IMG/VR virus record: IMGVR_UViG_3300028823_000279
Span: 1-38,441 of that record
DNA from: a virus
Reading direction: 5' to 3' (one strand)
Length of the DNA stretch: 38,441 nucleotides
The translations under genes and the position numbers were made by a program. Positions 1 to 9,272 of this stretch are shown here, piece by piece. How positions within the stretch are numbered: position 1 is the stretch's first letter; every line of letters starts with the position of its first letter. The notes beneath the pieces are model-generated. The model saw nothing but the letters and a program-made list of their open reading frames with translations. It had not been told where the DNA came from and searched no databases.

Positions 1-135
1 AGCTGCTGTTACAAACGGTTTGTGTTCTGATAATCCGCTATTGCTGTCTGAACCATATTTTGCAAGGAAATATGTCTGAACCGCATCATAAGATTTTGCA
101 AGATTAAATGTTTGCTTGTGTCTAATAAATCCCAT
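1..135 (-). CDS. Partial duplicate: N-terminus of fibre/spike protein
   Basis: This is the first 45 codons (start ATG at 133-135, beginning MGFIRHKQTF) of the gene that is complete at 36738-38432. It appears here only because the circle was opened inside the gene, so it is not a separate locus. On the circle the gene at 146-349 lies just upstream of this start, and the transcription unit continues through the junction. Confidence 0.9.
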   Translation of the reverse strand, partial: MGFIRHKQTFNLAKSYDAVQTYFLAKYGSDSNSGLSEHKPFVTAA

Positions 136-144
136 TTTATTACC
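1..144. repeat. Terminal direct repeat (copy 1), circle junction
   Basis: Bases 1-144 are identical to bases 38298-38441. Such an overlap at the two ends is expected when a circular or circularly permuted genome is assembled as a linear contig. It cuts through the start of the fibre gene at 36738-38432, which is intact only at the right end. A true short terminal repeat of packaged DNA is possible, but P22-like headful phages have longer redundancies that are not fixed in place, so an assembly overlap is more likely. Confidence 0.95.
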
Positions 145-145
145 T

Positions 146-349
146 CTAAACTAAATATGGCAGAACAATTTTATCGAGTATTTCTTTTTGCTGTTCTTCC
201 AGTGTTTTATCAACTGCCACATAAAATTCTGGTCGTGCAGGATAAAGATTAAATTTTCGCATTGTAATAGCTGTTTTTATTTTCTTTTCCATAGAAATAA
301 TATCAACATCTTGATTTTCTTTTTCTTGTTTATAGTTGTAAACAGTCAT
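146..349 (-). CDS. Small fibre-associated protein, 67 aa
   Basis: Begins MTVYNYKQEK after a GAGGTGAAAA ribosome binding site. No known domain is recognised. It resembles the neighbouring 74-aa product at 360-584: both start MT-Y-Y, have a central K-I--A segment, a hydrophobic strand, and a C-terminus with E--K--LD--I. The two look like diverged tandem duplicates. Position between fibre genes suggests a fibre assembly chaperone or a small structural tail accessory protein, which is inference from context only. Confidence 0.75.
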   Translation of the reverse strand: MTVYNYKQEKENQDVDIISMEKKIKTAITMRKFNLYPARPEFYVAVDKTLEEQQKEILDKIVLPYLV

Positions 350-359
350 TTTTCACCTC

Positions 360-584
360 TTATAAACTTTTATGGTATGCGATTGTATTATCTAAGGTGG
401 TTTTTTCTTCGCCGCTTAATTCAGTTTCCATTACGACTTTACAATTTACGGGATCGCAAAATACTTTAAAATTCTTGCCGGGCAAAGCTTCCTCTATTTG
501 CTTTGCTAAATAAATATGGTTTTCTTCACCGTCTTTACTGTTCGGATTTTCAATATTTCCGCGTTCATAAATATAATCTGTCAT
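360..584 (-). CDS. Small fibre-associated protein, 74 aa (paralogue of the 67-aa neighbour)
   Basis: Acidic 74-aa protein beginning MTDYIYERGN with a GGTGATAAA site before the start. It shares the layout of the 67-aa product downstream (146-349): a polar N-terminus, a K-I-EAL helix, an F-V strand and a final EEKTTLD helix. It lies 10 bp after the fibre gene at 595-1659 in the same direction. Function unknown; a role in fibre assembly is guessed from position. Confidence 0.75.
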   Translation of the reverse strand: MTDYIYERGNIENPNSKDGEENHIYLAKQIEEALPGKNFKVFCDPVNCKVVMETELSGEEKTTLDNTIAYHKSL

Positions 585-594
585 TTTATCACCA

Positions 595-1659
595 TTAAGT
601 GTAAGTAATTACCATGCACATAGTATGTATAGTTCCGCCGATTGCATTTGTATCAACCAATATGCCGCCATCAGTTCCAGCAGCAAGATTAACGAGAAGC
701 GGACTGACGTCCAAATGATATCTAGTATCTACAGTACCCAAGTTATATACTGTGGTAGTATCTGAGGAAGTATATTGTACATTTGACTGACCCACTGAAT
801 TAGTATGTTCCTCATGCAAATCAATATCTTTTCCACTGCCAGCAGCACCGCTTGTTGGATATAAAACAATATAGGCAGCGGTAAGTGTATTAAAATCATA
901 TGGAATAAAATAATTATATCTGTAAGTCCCAGCACCTGCTACGTCTCTAGGACGTCTGTTTGAGTAGTTTGCATTCCCTGAATCTGCATAAATCACAATT
1001 GTTTTTGTTACACTGATTGCAGCATTTAATGTATTGAGCGCGGCTGCGACCGTAGTCCCTGCTACTCCGCTATCGTTATTAACTTCTGAAGCGTCATAAT
1101 CGTTTAATTGTGCCGTCACCGCTCCGCTTCTTCCAAAGACAGAAGTTACCCCCGACTGACTATCTAATGTATCCAAAGCGTCTTTTACGGTTGCGCCAGT
1201 AACTCCGCTATCATTATCAACCTGCGAGGCATCATAATCGCTTACAGCAGCGACAATATTTCCTATACGTCCAAATACTGAAGTAACTGGCGGAGCGCAA
1301 CCTGTTACATCGTTATATTTTATTATTATTTCTTCTCCAGCGACAAAAGTATATGGGAGATCAAGCCAAGTTACCGTTGTTCCAACTACGGTATAATCTG
1401 TCGGTGGGCGCAATTGTCCTGCATGATAAAATGAAACGCCTGCAACACTTGCTGGTGTGCTGCTTAATGTAAATACCGTTTGTCCTACTGTTGTAGTAAA
1501 GACATCTACGGATGCGTTAGGAACACGCCCATCGATTTCATCAAAAATCTGCTGCATGTTTATCTTGTTAGCAGTTGCGCCGCTAATATCGGTTTCTAAC
1601 TGCATATTTGCCGTTAAAGAAGCCGCCAATGCCAAATCATTAATTTTTTTCTTTGTCAT
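595..1659 (-). CDS. Tail fibre protein with two internal repeats, 354 aa
   Basis: Contains two tandem copies of a typical tail-fibre unit: V-TSVFGR-G---A---DYDAS-V-NDSGV-G-TV--AL-TL, at roughly residues 125-165 and 168-212. Such units are common in trimeric phage fibres and form a shaft. The N-terminus (MTKKKINDLALAASLTANMQ) resembles fibre attachment regions, and the C-terminal part of about 135 residues is Ser/Thr/Gly-rich beta structure, probably the receptor-contacting head. It sits in a run of fibre genes after the ejection proteins. Host target unknown. Confidence 0.8.
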   Translation of the reverse strand: MTKKKINDLALAASLTANMQLETDISGATANKINMQQIFDEIDGRVPNASVDVFTTTVGQTVFTLSSTPASVAGVSFYHAGQLRPPTDYTVVGTTVTWLDLPYTFVAGEEIIIKYNDVTGCAPPVTSVFGRIGNIVAAVSDYDASQVDNDSGVTGATVKDALDTLDSQSGVTSVFGRSGAVTAQLNDYDASEVNNDSGVAGTTVAAALNTLNAAISVTKTIVIYADSGNANYSNRRPRDVAGAGTYRYNYFIPYDFNTLTAAYIVLYPTSGAAGSGKDIDLHEEHTNSVGQSNVQYTSSDTTTVYNLGTVDTRYHLDVSPLLVNLAAGTDGGILVDTNAIGGTIHTMCMVITYT

Positions 1660-1661
1660 AA

Positions 1662-1820
1662 TTAATACTCCGAATCCGCAGTAATACGCTGGTCGTCTTC
1701 AGCGGTAATACGATAAAAGCCATCTGCTGTAATTCGCTCAATAACATCCAAAATAATGTCTTTTGTCGAATTCATTATCATAAACCAAAATTTTTTGGCT
1801 GCTTGATAAGTTTGTTTCAT
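1662..1820 (-). CDS. Small protein between fibre genes, 52 aa
   Basis: Start at 1818-1820 (ATG AAA CAA ACT) is preceded by AGGTTAAAG. The protein begins MKQTYQAAKKFWFMIMNS and ends with two near copies of a short unit, ERITADGFYRITAEDD and DQRITADSEY. It ends 3 bp before the start of the 354-aa fibre gene, so the two may be translationally coupled. The I-TAD repeat resembles short beta-strand repeats in phage fibre-associated proteins. Function unknown. Confidence 0.6.
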   Translation of the reverse strand: MKQTYQAAKKFWFMIMNSTKDIILDVIERITADGFYRITAEDDQRITADSEY

Positions 1821-1829
1821 CTTTAACCT

Positions 1830-2135
1830 TTAATGATAATCATTGTCGATATAATTTCCAGTTACAGCCCAATATAATCCAGTAGCCGTTGTGTTAGTCG
1901 CCATAACTTGATCGTATATAATAGCTACTGTTTCACCTGCTTCTATTGGCCATATATTAATTTCACCAGTTATTGAATTTTTGACAGCTATATCTCCTGC
2001 GACTGTTTTGCATTTAATTAACGTGCAAAGATGTCCTATTGGAACAGTATCGCTAGGAGTAATAGCGCCTGTTTTTGTAATAAAAATTCCTATATCACCA
2101 TTTGCCGTCTTTGGGTCTATTTTATAAGCCGTCAT
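1830..2135 (-). CDS. Hypothetical virion/tail protein, 101 aa
   Basis: Begins MTAYKIDPKT after a GAGGTGAGAA site, between two fibre genes. It is rich in beta-forming residues (IWPIEAGETVAIIYDQV) with little charge, compatible with a small beta-sandwich virion decoration or fibre adaptor. No family is recognised. It lies 8 bp after the 917-aa fibre gene and 9 bp before the 52-aa gene, so it belongs to the same transcription unit. Confidence 0.75.
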   Translation of the reverse strand: MTAYKIDPKTANGDIGIFITKTGAITPSDTVPIGHLCTLIKCKTVAGDIAVKNSITGEINIWPIEAGETVAIIYDQVMATNTTATGLYWAVTGNYIDNDYH

Positions 2136-2143
2136 TTCTCACC

Positions 2144-4897
2144 TCAAAATTTAACACAATATAATAAACTTTTATTTCTTGGTCTTGCTTCGCCGCCTTC
2201 TCCCGAAACAAAAGGAACTTGTGAAATGGATAACTCATAATATTGGTACCAGCCAATACTTCTTCCAGCTATTGAACTAGAAGTAGATAATCCATCTGTA
2301 CTTTGACTACCCCAGAGCGCACTTGGCAATAAATGATGATGTGCTTTATTTGTATCTATTTGGCTTGTCCCTATCTCATTTCCGCCAATTCCGCTTTCTG
2401 TTGGGTTTCTTATATCAAATCCTTCATCGACATCAGAATTAACAGCCTGTGCTCTCAAAAAATATCCTCTATAATCAGGAACCTTATAATAATATTTTGA
2501 AATCGCTTTAGCGGTTTTTGTTGCAACATCGTTTGCGCTATCTGTGCTTAATAATTCTATCTTTATTCCAGTTTTCAATGGTATTTGTGGGTCTGTTCCA
2601 ACACTATCTACAGTATACCATACATAAAAATTTATAGATGAATTATTAGCAAGAAAATATTCGCTGCCACTGAGTGTTGACGCCGCATTGCAAACAATTT
2701 TATTCGCCTGTTTTCCTTCTAAGGCATTTTTTATCTTCCATAGAACGGCTAATTGATTATCAGACGCATTTAAATCTACAACAATTCCAGTACGCCCACC
2801 TATTGCAGGATCGGTACCTAACCCATCTACCCTAAACCAAACATAATAATTTCCAATAGTTGATGATATTAAAAAATGATATCCTGCTATAGTTCCACTA
2901 GAATAACTTGCTCTTGGCGAAACGTACGAATAATAAGCTTGTACAGACGGCGAACCAACATGGGTTCTCACAAATCTACCAAGAGAATTAGCTGGGTCTG
3001 GTGCTGTAACAGCGCCATCATTTTTGTTTCTAAAAATCAAACGATAAAGAAAATCGCAAGAGAAGCCACCTGTTGCTTCAAGCGCCGATTTAATTTTTCT
3101 CATAATTGATACATTTGATTCATTGTAAGTTATTTTTATTTGTATTCCTGTTCTTCCACCGATAGCAGGATCATTCCCAACTTCAGAAATACCAAACCAA
3201 ACATAATAATCAGTTGTTGTGCTACTTATTAAAAAATAATGACCGGGTTCAATTGCCGAAATCTGATTAAAATAAATAAATAATTCTTGTGGCTGCGTCG
3301 GACTAGGTGGAATTATTGTTTCAACCACAACAGATTCTGGTTTCAAGTTTCCGCTTGTGGCAGCCGAAACAGTTCCGGGTGAAGTATTTACAACAGACAA
3401 TGTCATTTTTGGTTCAGTAGCTTGTTCTAATTTGTTTATTGAATCATCTACTGTAATTGCAAACTCAGAAAATCCTTTATCGCCACCAACTCTTTCCGTT
3501 GAAAAAGAAAAACCAGTATTATTATCAGCCCAAGCAGTAATTGCTGTTTCCTTTTTCTCATTTGTGATAATGATGTTATTAGTATATATCAGCGGGAAAA
3601 ATCCATCATCACCATATCCAAAAATATTTCCGTTTCCAAATTCTGTTTCCCATTGGTTATAAAGACGCTCATAGGTAATTGGAACATCATATGAATTATA
3701 TTTTGCATCCACTTTATCTGTAGTCACATAAGTCGTTCCATCAAGAGGAAGATAACCGTCGGGAATATTTTTTCGAAGCATTTTTTTTACAAAACCAGTG
3801 TCATTATAAAACGCTTTTTTATTTCCTATTGAAATTTCTGTATAATAAGCATTTTCAACACTCGCCACTTCAGATTCATAAGCATTTCTTTCTAGTCTGT
3901 CTTGATAAAACGATTTTTTATCAAAATTTCTAAGAATTTCTCCTAAATTAAGCTGAAAATTAGTAAAACCAATATTGAATGCTTCATTTAACGGCATTCT
4001 GAAAATCAGACTAGTTTTATCGTTGTTATCTGTGCCCTTGCTTTTACCAGATACTGAAGGAATTTCGAAATTAATTGATTTTTCAGAAAAAGTACCATCT
4101 GCGCTGATTGTACCAACACCTGTAACAACTTCTGAACTTGGAGAGCCGCCTGTCCCAAAGTTTTGCTTAACTAAAACAGTAATTAAAGAACTTGTATTTG
4201 AAATAATAGACAAACCCAAAGACATCGTTTGCTCAGAAAAATCTTGCGTATTTCCTAGCGCATATTGAACGTCTAACTCTGTTTGACCACCTGCACCAGA
4301 AGAAGTTTCATATACATTCATGTAATAGGTAGGCGTATTATCAACATCGCTTTGTCCCATGCTGAATTGCTTAAATTCAATAATAATGTTTCCTTCTTCA
4401 TTGTTTCTTCTAAATGTCCATCCTTCATCAGCTATAACCACATCCTCATTTGGAGGTAAATCGCTGCTTGCACCCTCTAATTTTTTATTGTCAAAAAACC
4501 GAAATTGAGAATTTAAAATATGATTTCTATCGGTTTCCTCGAAAGTTGGCTTAATTTCTTGTTGTATCAAAAAATTGACAGGAGCATTGAAATTATCTTC
4601 ATCGTAATATGGTGAATCATCCTCTTTTTTAACAACAAGATAATAATTTTCATCACTTGCCCAATAAATAGGTTGAATAACTCCGCTGGTTGGGTCTACA
4701 GGATGACCGCCTGAATCAAGAATTATTGGTTGAACCCAAACAGTTGTTCCTTCTCTGTCTTTATAGACAGCTTTTTCTGTAGAATGTTCAGTTGCCTTAA
4801 AACAAAATACTTTACCATTAGCAAGCGGATTTCCTTCACTATCTGAAAAATACCATACTGGATTAGGTGATAAATTGTATTGTGTTTCTATAGTCAT
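2144..4897 (-). CDS. Large tail fibre/receptor-binding protein, 917 aa
   Basis: Start chosen at the ATG at 4895-4897 (MTIETQYNLSPNPVWYF), preceded by AGAGGTTAAA; an upstream in-frame ATG at 4930 lies within the ejection gene. The first 100 or so residues look like a virion-binding fibre domain. About residues 540-800 hold three copies of a unit with the pattern YFL-SS----YYVWF-V---G-DP-IGGRTGI. The C-terminus (GNEIGTSQIDTNKAHHH ... GGEARPRNKSLLYCV) matches tail-collar/T4 gp12-like fibre tips, where clustered histidines bind metal and EARPRN leads the last strand. Probably the main adhesin. Confidence 0.85.
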   Translation of the reverse strand: MTIETQYNLSPNPVWYFSDSEGNPLANGKVFCFKATEHSTEKAVYKDREGTTVWVQPIILDSGGHPVDPTSGVIQPIYWASDENYYLVVKKEDDSPYYDEDNFNAPVNFLIQQEIKPTFEETDRNHILNSQFRFFDNKKLEGASSDLPPNEDVVIADEGWTFRRNNEEGNIIIEFKQFSMGQSDVDNTPTYYMNVYETSSGAGGQTELDVQYALGNTQDFSEQTMSLGLSIISNTSSLITVLVKQNFGTGGSPSSEVVTGVGTISADGTFSEKSINFEIPSVSGKSKGTDNNDKTSLIFRMPLNEAFNIGFTNFQLNLGEILRNFDKKSFYQDRLERNAYESEVASVENAYYTEISIGNKKAFYNDTGFVKKMLRKNIPDGYLPLDGTTYVTTDKVDAKYNSYDVPITYERLYNQWETEFGNGNIFGYGDDGFFPLIYTNNIIITNEKKETAITAWADNNTGFSFSTERVGGDKGFSEFAITVDDSINKLEQATEPKMTLSVVNTSPGTVSAATSGNLKPESVVVETIIPPSPTQPQELFIYFNQISAIEPGHYFLISSTTTDYYVWFGISEVGNDPAIGGRTGIQIKITYNESNVSIMRKIKSALEATGGFSCDFLYRLIFRNKNDGAVTAPDPANSLGRFVRTHVGSPSVQAYYSYVSPRASYSSGTIAGYHFLISSTIGNYYVWFRVDGLGTDPAIGGRTGIVVDLNASDNQLAVLWKIKNALEGKQANKIVCNAASTLSGSEYFLANNSSINFYVWYTVDSVGTDPQIPLKTGIKIELLSTDSANDVATKTAKAISKYYYKVPDYRGYFLRAQAVNSDVDEGFDIRNPTESGIGGNEIGTSQIDTNKAHHHLLPSALWGSQSTDGLSTSSSIAGRSIGWYQYYELSISQVPFVSGEGGEARPRNKSLLYCVKF

Positions 4898-4898
4898 T

Positions 4899-6995
4899 TT
4901 AACCTCTTTCTCGTGATGGTCGTCCTGCAATTATAGGAACACCTCGAAGCGAACCAGCAGCGACATTTAATCTTCGTAAAATATTTGCAACAATCGGGGT
5001 TAACCTTTCAGCAGGGACACGGCCTTGCAATGCTCGAGCAATAAGAGAGGATAACCCCAAACTTGCTCCTAATGCTGGGTGGAAAAATGTTGTTGGAACG
5101 CCAATTGTTTGAGCTATATCTGCCAATTTTCTTAAAAATTCTCTTCCTGTCGGCGCATTCAATCGACCAGTCTTTAAACGAGTATTTTCCATTCTCGAAA
5201 ATTGGTCGATTGAATTGAATATATTTTCTGAATTTTTATCGTGACTAAATAATGCGTTTCTAACACTAGGATCAATTTTATCCACAAGTCGCGTGAATTG
5301 TTTTGTATCTAATTCATTATTGCCGTCTAATGCACCCTTCAAATGATTAAATAAAATTAAATTCTTTTCTGGCGCAGATAATCTTTCTATTTTTTGAGCA
5401 TTCCCGCTTTTTGACAATCCTTTTGATAAATTTTCAATTTTATCATTTACTCCGATTAATTGATTTTTTTGCATGTTTGATAAATCGTTCAAACCTTCAT
5501 CGCCAACTGCGGATTCAATAAATGGTTTATTTTGACCAGAATATTGTTTATCAAAAATATTTAATAACTTTGATGGATTAGCTTCACGTCTTTCTGTTGT
5601 AGGATTAAACTCAACGCTATCTTTGAATGCCTGAAAAGCTAATGCTTTTTTACCATTTTCGTTTAATTGGTTTAAAACTGAAGGAAGTGCGGTATTATCA
5701 AAATTAAGCAATTCTTTATGAAGATTTCCGATTTCAGCAGCTCCTTTAACAGCATTTTGTATGCCTTCTGTGCGAAGCGGCAACGCATTGGTTTTCCAAT
5801 AATTGTTTGCTTCTTTCCATTTGGAAATGGCATCTGTATTTTCAAGCGCATTTCCCAAATCATCTTCTACATTATTTGCAAGCGAACCAAGCATGCTCGA
5901 AACCGTTCTATTTTTCTCAAAATTATATTTTTGAGCAAGCTCTCGCAAACGCTTCATGGTTTCTGTTCCACTTTCAAATGTCTGCCTTTTTGCCCGAATA
6001 ATTTCTCCTTGCGCGTTTCTTAATTCACCTCCCCTAACTAAACCAGCCAAAATATTATTAATTTTGTCTACATCTACTTGAGGAACTCCTCTGTTTAATA
6101 ATTCAGTTTCTTTTTCAAGCAATTCTTTCGCGTTTTTAGATGCTGTGGGGAATACCATTCCAAAATTACCGCCTTCTCTTGCCGAATCGTAAGCATCATT
6201 GTATTTTTCTGCTGCCTTAGCGCTTATATTTTTATCTAAATCTGTTACGGCGCTTCTAAGACGTTCTGGTTGAGCAGATTCTGGCAAACCACCTGATAAA
6301 TTATTCATGAAACTATTGGCTTGGTCTCGTTGGCTTGCTATTTTTTGAAGTTCTTGATTTGCTTCTATTGGGGACAAATCTGAACGAAGCCTTTGCATAT
6401 ATTCATTAAAAACATTTCCAACACCTCTAGCAAATTTGCTCTTTCCAGCAGCGGCAGCAAGTTTTCCAGCAAATGGTTCTACAACCTTGCTCGCGGCTCC
6501 CAATCCTGTGCCTAAAGTCATTCCACCCAATGCTTGCGCTTGAGTCGGAGCTTGCTGCTGTCCTAACGCACCTGTTAACCCCAATGCCGCGCCTCCAGCA
6601 AGGCGCCCGATTCCAAGTTCTGGTATTGCAAGACTTCCTAAAAATTCGCCTAATCCTTCTCCGAACGTACCGACAAAAGGCTCTGTAATTTTTTGTATTG
6701 GGTCTGCTGGCTTAACACCCATTTTTGCAAGTCCTTCTGCAATCTTGAATGGAAGAGATAAAAACGGAATATTGGCTTGAGCTCCTGCACGTTCAAATGC
6801 GCGTCCGATAACTTCTGGTGTTCGTAAAAGACCAGCGCCAAATTGTTTGTAGAATGGAGCTTGTTGCGCTTTCATAGATTTAGCGACATCTTCTAAAGTT
6901 TGCTCACTCAACACAGGAGGGGTTGATACAGCAGGTTGTTGCTGCATTTGAGATGCCACATCATTTAATGATTGTTGTGTAATAGATTCATTCAT
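4899..6995 (-). CDS. P22 gp16-like DNA ejection protein, 698 aa
   Basis: Third of three ejection-type proteins in the P22 order (gp7, gp20, gp16), reading 8838 to 4899. Residues about 95-190 are Gly/Ala-rich and hydrophobic (LAGGAALGLTGALGQQQAP), suited to membrane insertion. The remainder is long, Asn/Lys/Glu-rich and helical, followed by a second hydrophobic patch near residues 630-660. In P22, gp16 leaves the virion with the DNA and helps form the conduit across the envelope. Start overlaps the stop of the preceding gene by one base (TAATG). Identification rests on position and composition. Confidence 0.7.
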   Translation of the reverse strand: MNESITQQSLNDVASQMQQQPAVSTPPVLSEQTLEDVAKSMKAQQAPFYKQFGAGLLRTPEVIGRAFERAGAQANIPFLSLPFKIAEGLAKMGVKPADPIQKITEPFVGTFGEGLGEFLGSLAIPELGIGRLAGGAALGLTGALGQQQAPTQAQALGGMTLGTGLGAASKVVEPFAGKLAAAAGKSKFARGVGNVFNEYMQRLRSDLSPIEANQELQKIASQRDQANSFMNNLSGGLPESAQPERLRSAVTDLDKNISAKAAEKYNDAYDSAREGGNFGMVFPTASKNAKELLEKETELLNRGVPQVDVDKINNILAGLVRGGELRNAQGEIIRAKRQTFESGTETMKRLRELAQKYNFEKNRTVSSMLGSLANNVEDDLGNALENTDAISKWKEANNYWKTNALPLRTEGIQNAVKGAAEIGNLHKELLNFDNTALPSVLNQLNENGKKALAFQAFKDSVEFNPTTERREANPSKLLNIFDKQYSGQNKPFIESAVGDEGLNDLSNMQKNQLIGVNDKIENLSKGLSKSGNAQKIERLSAPEKNLILFNHLKGALDGNNELDTKQFTRLVDKIDPSVRNALFSHDKNSENIFNSIDQFSRMENTRLKTGRLNAPTGREFLRKLADIAQTIGVPTTFFHPALGASLGLSSLIARALQGRVPAERLTPIVANILRRLNVAAGSLRGVPIIAGRPSRERG

Positions 6996-8059
6996 TATTT
7001 TATTAAACCCCTTCTTCGTAATTCATTTTTGTATTCATCTACATCAAGACCATGTTTTTTAGCAGTTTGTTCAATCATTTGCTCTATTTGATTTTGTTTA
7101 GTAGTCAATAATGGAGTTTTTGAAATTGATGGCGCAATCTTTTGAATGCCATGAATAGATGGAATAGTTTGAGGATTTTCTCCTAATGACAAAACGTATT
7201 GCCCATTATTTAATTTTTGAATTGCCTCTGGTGTTGAAAATTGTTCGGCTTTTCCAACATTATTTTGTAAAATTTCACCAGTTTGCGGGTCAACAAGCGG
7301 ATAATGAGAAATATACTCATTCCAACCACGACTGGCAGCACCAAAACCTGATATTCCTTTACCTGCAACATCACTAAAATATTTGCTCTTATTTATTACT
7401 CTTTTTGCTGATGCGGAAAGTGAATTTATTCCCTCATTAAAAGCTCCTTCGCCAAAATTTCGACCCACTTTTGATTGAAGAATTAATTTTCTTAATGAAT
7501 CGGTACTCCTTATATTTTTCATTTGTCCTGTAAGATTTATTACTAAATCTTTTAATGCTCGGTCAAATGCTTGGGCTGCATTTGTTACGGCTGGCGTATG
7601 TCCAAATAAAACTCCTTTTTCACCATAACCAAGATTCGCATAATTTTTTTTCATTTCATTTAAATCTGCAAGTACGCGTTCTGAAATATCAGAACCAGCA
7701 GACATATCTGGAAGTGCTGAACCCAATGCTTTTGCATCAGCTTTTTGAAGAGCTTCTTGTCCGGGTGTTGGCGCGTTTGCTTGTTGGCGCAATTTTTGAA
7801 GCATTATTTCTGTTCTTAATTCATTTAATCCTAAATTTGCCTTTCTTTGTTCCGCTAGACCTTGGGCGTTAATTTGGGCTAATCTAATTTGAGATTCAAT
7901 CTGCTGTGGAAGTAATTGTGTACGCGTTTGAGCTAATCCAGTTTGAGCTTGTTGCAATGCTCTAGCCACTTGCGCATTTCTAAGCGCTTCAGCGGTACTC
8001 ATCGCTGTTTGAACGGGACTAAATTGACCGATTTGTGATATTATGTTTTCTACTGCCAT
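6995..8059 (-). CDS. P22 gp20-like DNA ejection protein, 354 aa
   Basis: The N-terminal 110 residues are strongly helical and rich in Gln/Ala (ALQQAQTGLAQTRTQ), predicting coiled coil, as in injection proteins that pack around the portal. A more globular Lys/Asn-rich C-terminal half follows. It overlaps both neighbours by a single base, indicating translational coupling of the three ejection genes. Function is assigned from its place in the P22-like order and composition, not from a specific motif. Confidence 0.65.
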   Translation of the reverse strand: MAVENIISQIGQFSPVQTAMSTAEALRNAQVARALQQAQTGLAQTRTQLLPQQIESQIRLAQINAQGLAEQRKANLGLNELRTEIMLQKLRQQANAPTPGQEALQKADAKALGSALPDMSAGSDISERVLADLNEMKKNYANLGYGEKGVLFGHTPAVTNAAQAFDRALKDLVINLTGQMKNIRSTDSLRKLILQSKVGRNFGEGAFNEGINSLSASAKRVINKSKYFSDVAGKGISGFGAASRGWNEYISHYPLVDPQTGEILQNNVGKAEQFSTPEAIQKLNNGQYVLSLGENPQTIPSIHGIQKIAPSISKTPLLTTKQNQIEQMIEQTAKKHGLDVDEYKNELRRRGLIK

Positions 8060-8838
8060 TAAAAGAATCCCCCTGATAAACCGCCGCCGCCAAATTGCTG
8101 AAATTGATTAACCAAAGAACTGACGCTTGGTTCTATTGGTGCAGATAAAGCAGAAGAGCCAAATAAATTGCCAAAACCGCCACCGCCAAAACCGCCACCG
8201 CCAAGAGCACCACCTATTAAACCACCTATTCCGCCAAATAAACTGCTAATGTCTCGTTGTCTTCCAAGAGCGCTTGCAGCTTGTGCTGCGCCAATGTTAC
8301 CTAAATCTCCAGCAATTCCAGCACCTGTTTGTAACGCACCGCCAGCAAGCGCTTGACCAGCCCCAAGACCACCCCCGAAAAGAGATTCTAATGCCTGCTG
8401 CTGACTTGAACGCACTCCTAACGCTTGGTTTATGAATTGATTCAAATTTTGAGATGCAAGACCTGATACAGTTTGCGCCAAACTTGCACGTTCCGCACCT
8501 GTATCAAGAAGGCCTGCGCGTTCTGCTTGATTCTGCAATGCGCGTGTTGCTTGCTGCTGAATAAATTGCTGCCCTGGTGATGTCTGGAACTGCTGCGTTA
8601 ATCTATTAATTACCGCTGCTGGATCGCCGCCAGTTAACGCCTCAAGTCCGGGAATCGCAAATTGTCCAGCGCCCATAAACGGACTTAAAAATTGCTGTGC
8701 TTTTTCAAATTCTGCGCGGCGTTCTGCAATTGCCTGCTGTTCTGCTTCTTCTATATCAGAAGAAGCATCCCCACCTCCGCCAAATAAACCGCCTAATGCG
8801 CCGCCAATTACACTTCCGATACCATCAAATAATCCCAT
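8059..8838 (-). CDS. P22 gp7-like DNA ejection protein, 259 aa
   Basis: Glycine-rich hydrophobic ends (MGLFDGIGSVIGGALGGLFG at the start; GGIGGLIGGALGGGGFGG near residue 200) flank a helical Gln/Ala-rich centre (QQFLSPFMGAGQFAIPGLEAL, FQTSPGQQFIQQQATRALQN). The SPGYQF-like motif and glycine-zipper ends are typical of the small ejection/DNA-transfer proteins of P22-like phages. It would be released with the genome and probably inserts in the host envelope. First gene of the three-gene ejection set. Confidence 0.8.
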   Translation of the reverse strand: MGLFDGIGSVIGGALGGLFGGGGDASSDIEEAEQQAIAERRAEFEKAQQFLSPFMGAGQFAIPGLEALTGGDPAAVINRLTQQFQTSPGQQFIQQQATRALQNQAERAGLLDTGAERASLAQTVSGLASQNLNQFINQALGVRSSQQQALESLFGGGLGAGQALAGGALQTGAGIAGDLGNIGAAQAASALGRQRDISSLFGGIGGLIGGALGGGGFGGGGFGNLFGSSALSAPIEPSVSSLVNQFQQFGGGGLSGGFF

Positions 8839-8846
8839 AACATCAC

Positions 8847-9272
8847 CTATGCTCTTCTATAATGCTCAATCCAAAGATTTTTAGACTTCGAATAATGAAG
8901 TCTAATAATCGAATTATTTTTTAACGTGAAATTGGCTGTTAACGACAAACCGTTTCCGTTTACTAATTCCACTGTATTTGTATCAGACATCCCTTCGATA
9001 TCTATAATTTTCCCATCAAACCATGCATATATTTGTGGGTTCGATGTTAAAGTTATAGCGCCGCCCGTACTTTCTATACGTATATTTTCTGATAATGGCG
9101 ATATAATGTCTGAAACACTTAATTGCTGAATATCTGAAACTCTATTTTTACCAAGCGATTGATCGCGAAGCGAATTAAACCAAGAATGCCATTTTTCAGT
9201 TACCTTAGAATTATCTCCCGAGATTTCATCTAATTTTGGCACTGGCGGAATATTTTCAGTCGTCGTTGTCAT
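8847..9272 (-). CDS. Small virion/neck protein, 141 aa
   Basis: Lies between the gp10-like and gp7-like genes, where P22 carries gp26/gp14. Residues 20-50 are helical (KVTEKWHSWFNSLRDQSLG) and the remainder is predicted beta strands with IEHYR at the end. It overlaps the upstream gene by 4 bp (9269-9272). Comparable small proteins at this place in podoviruses are tail-associated, but no motif proves a role. It is too short and lacks the long coiled coil of a gp26 tail needle. Confidence 0.7.
   Translation of the reverse strand: MTTTTENIPPVPKLDEISGDNSKVTEKWHSWFNSLRDQSLGKNRVSDIQQLSVSDIISPLSENIRIESTGGAITLTSNPQIYAWFDGKIIDIEGMSDTNTVELVNGNGLSLTANFTLKNNSIIRLHYSKSKNLWIEHYRRA

Noticed and set aside
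1-144. Genuine fixed terminal repeats of the packaged genome
   Set aside because: The repeat starts and ends inside a gene, P22-like terminases package by headful, and an exact short overlap is what an assembler leaves on a circular genome.
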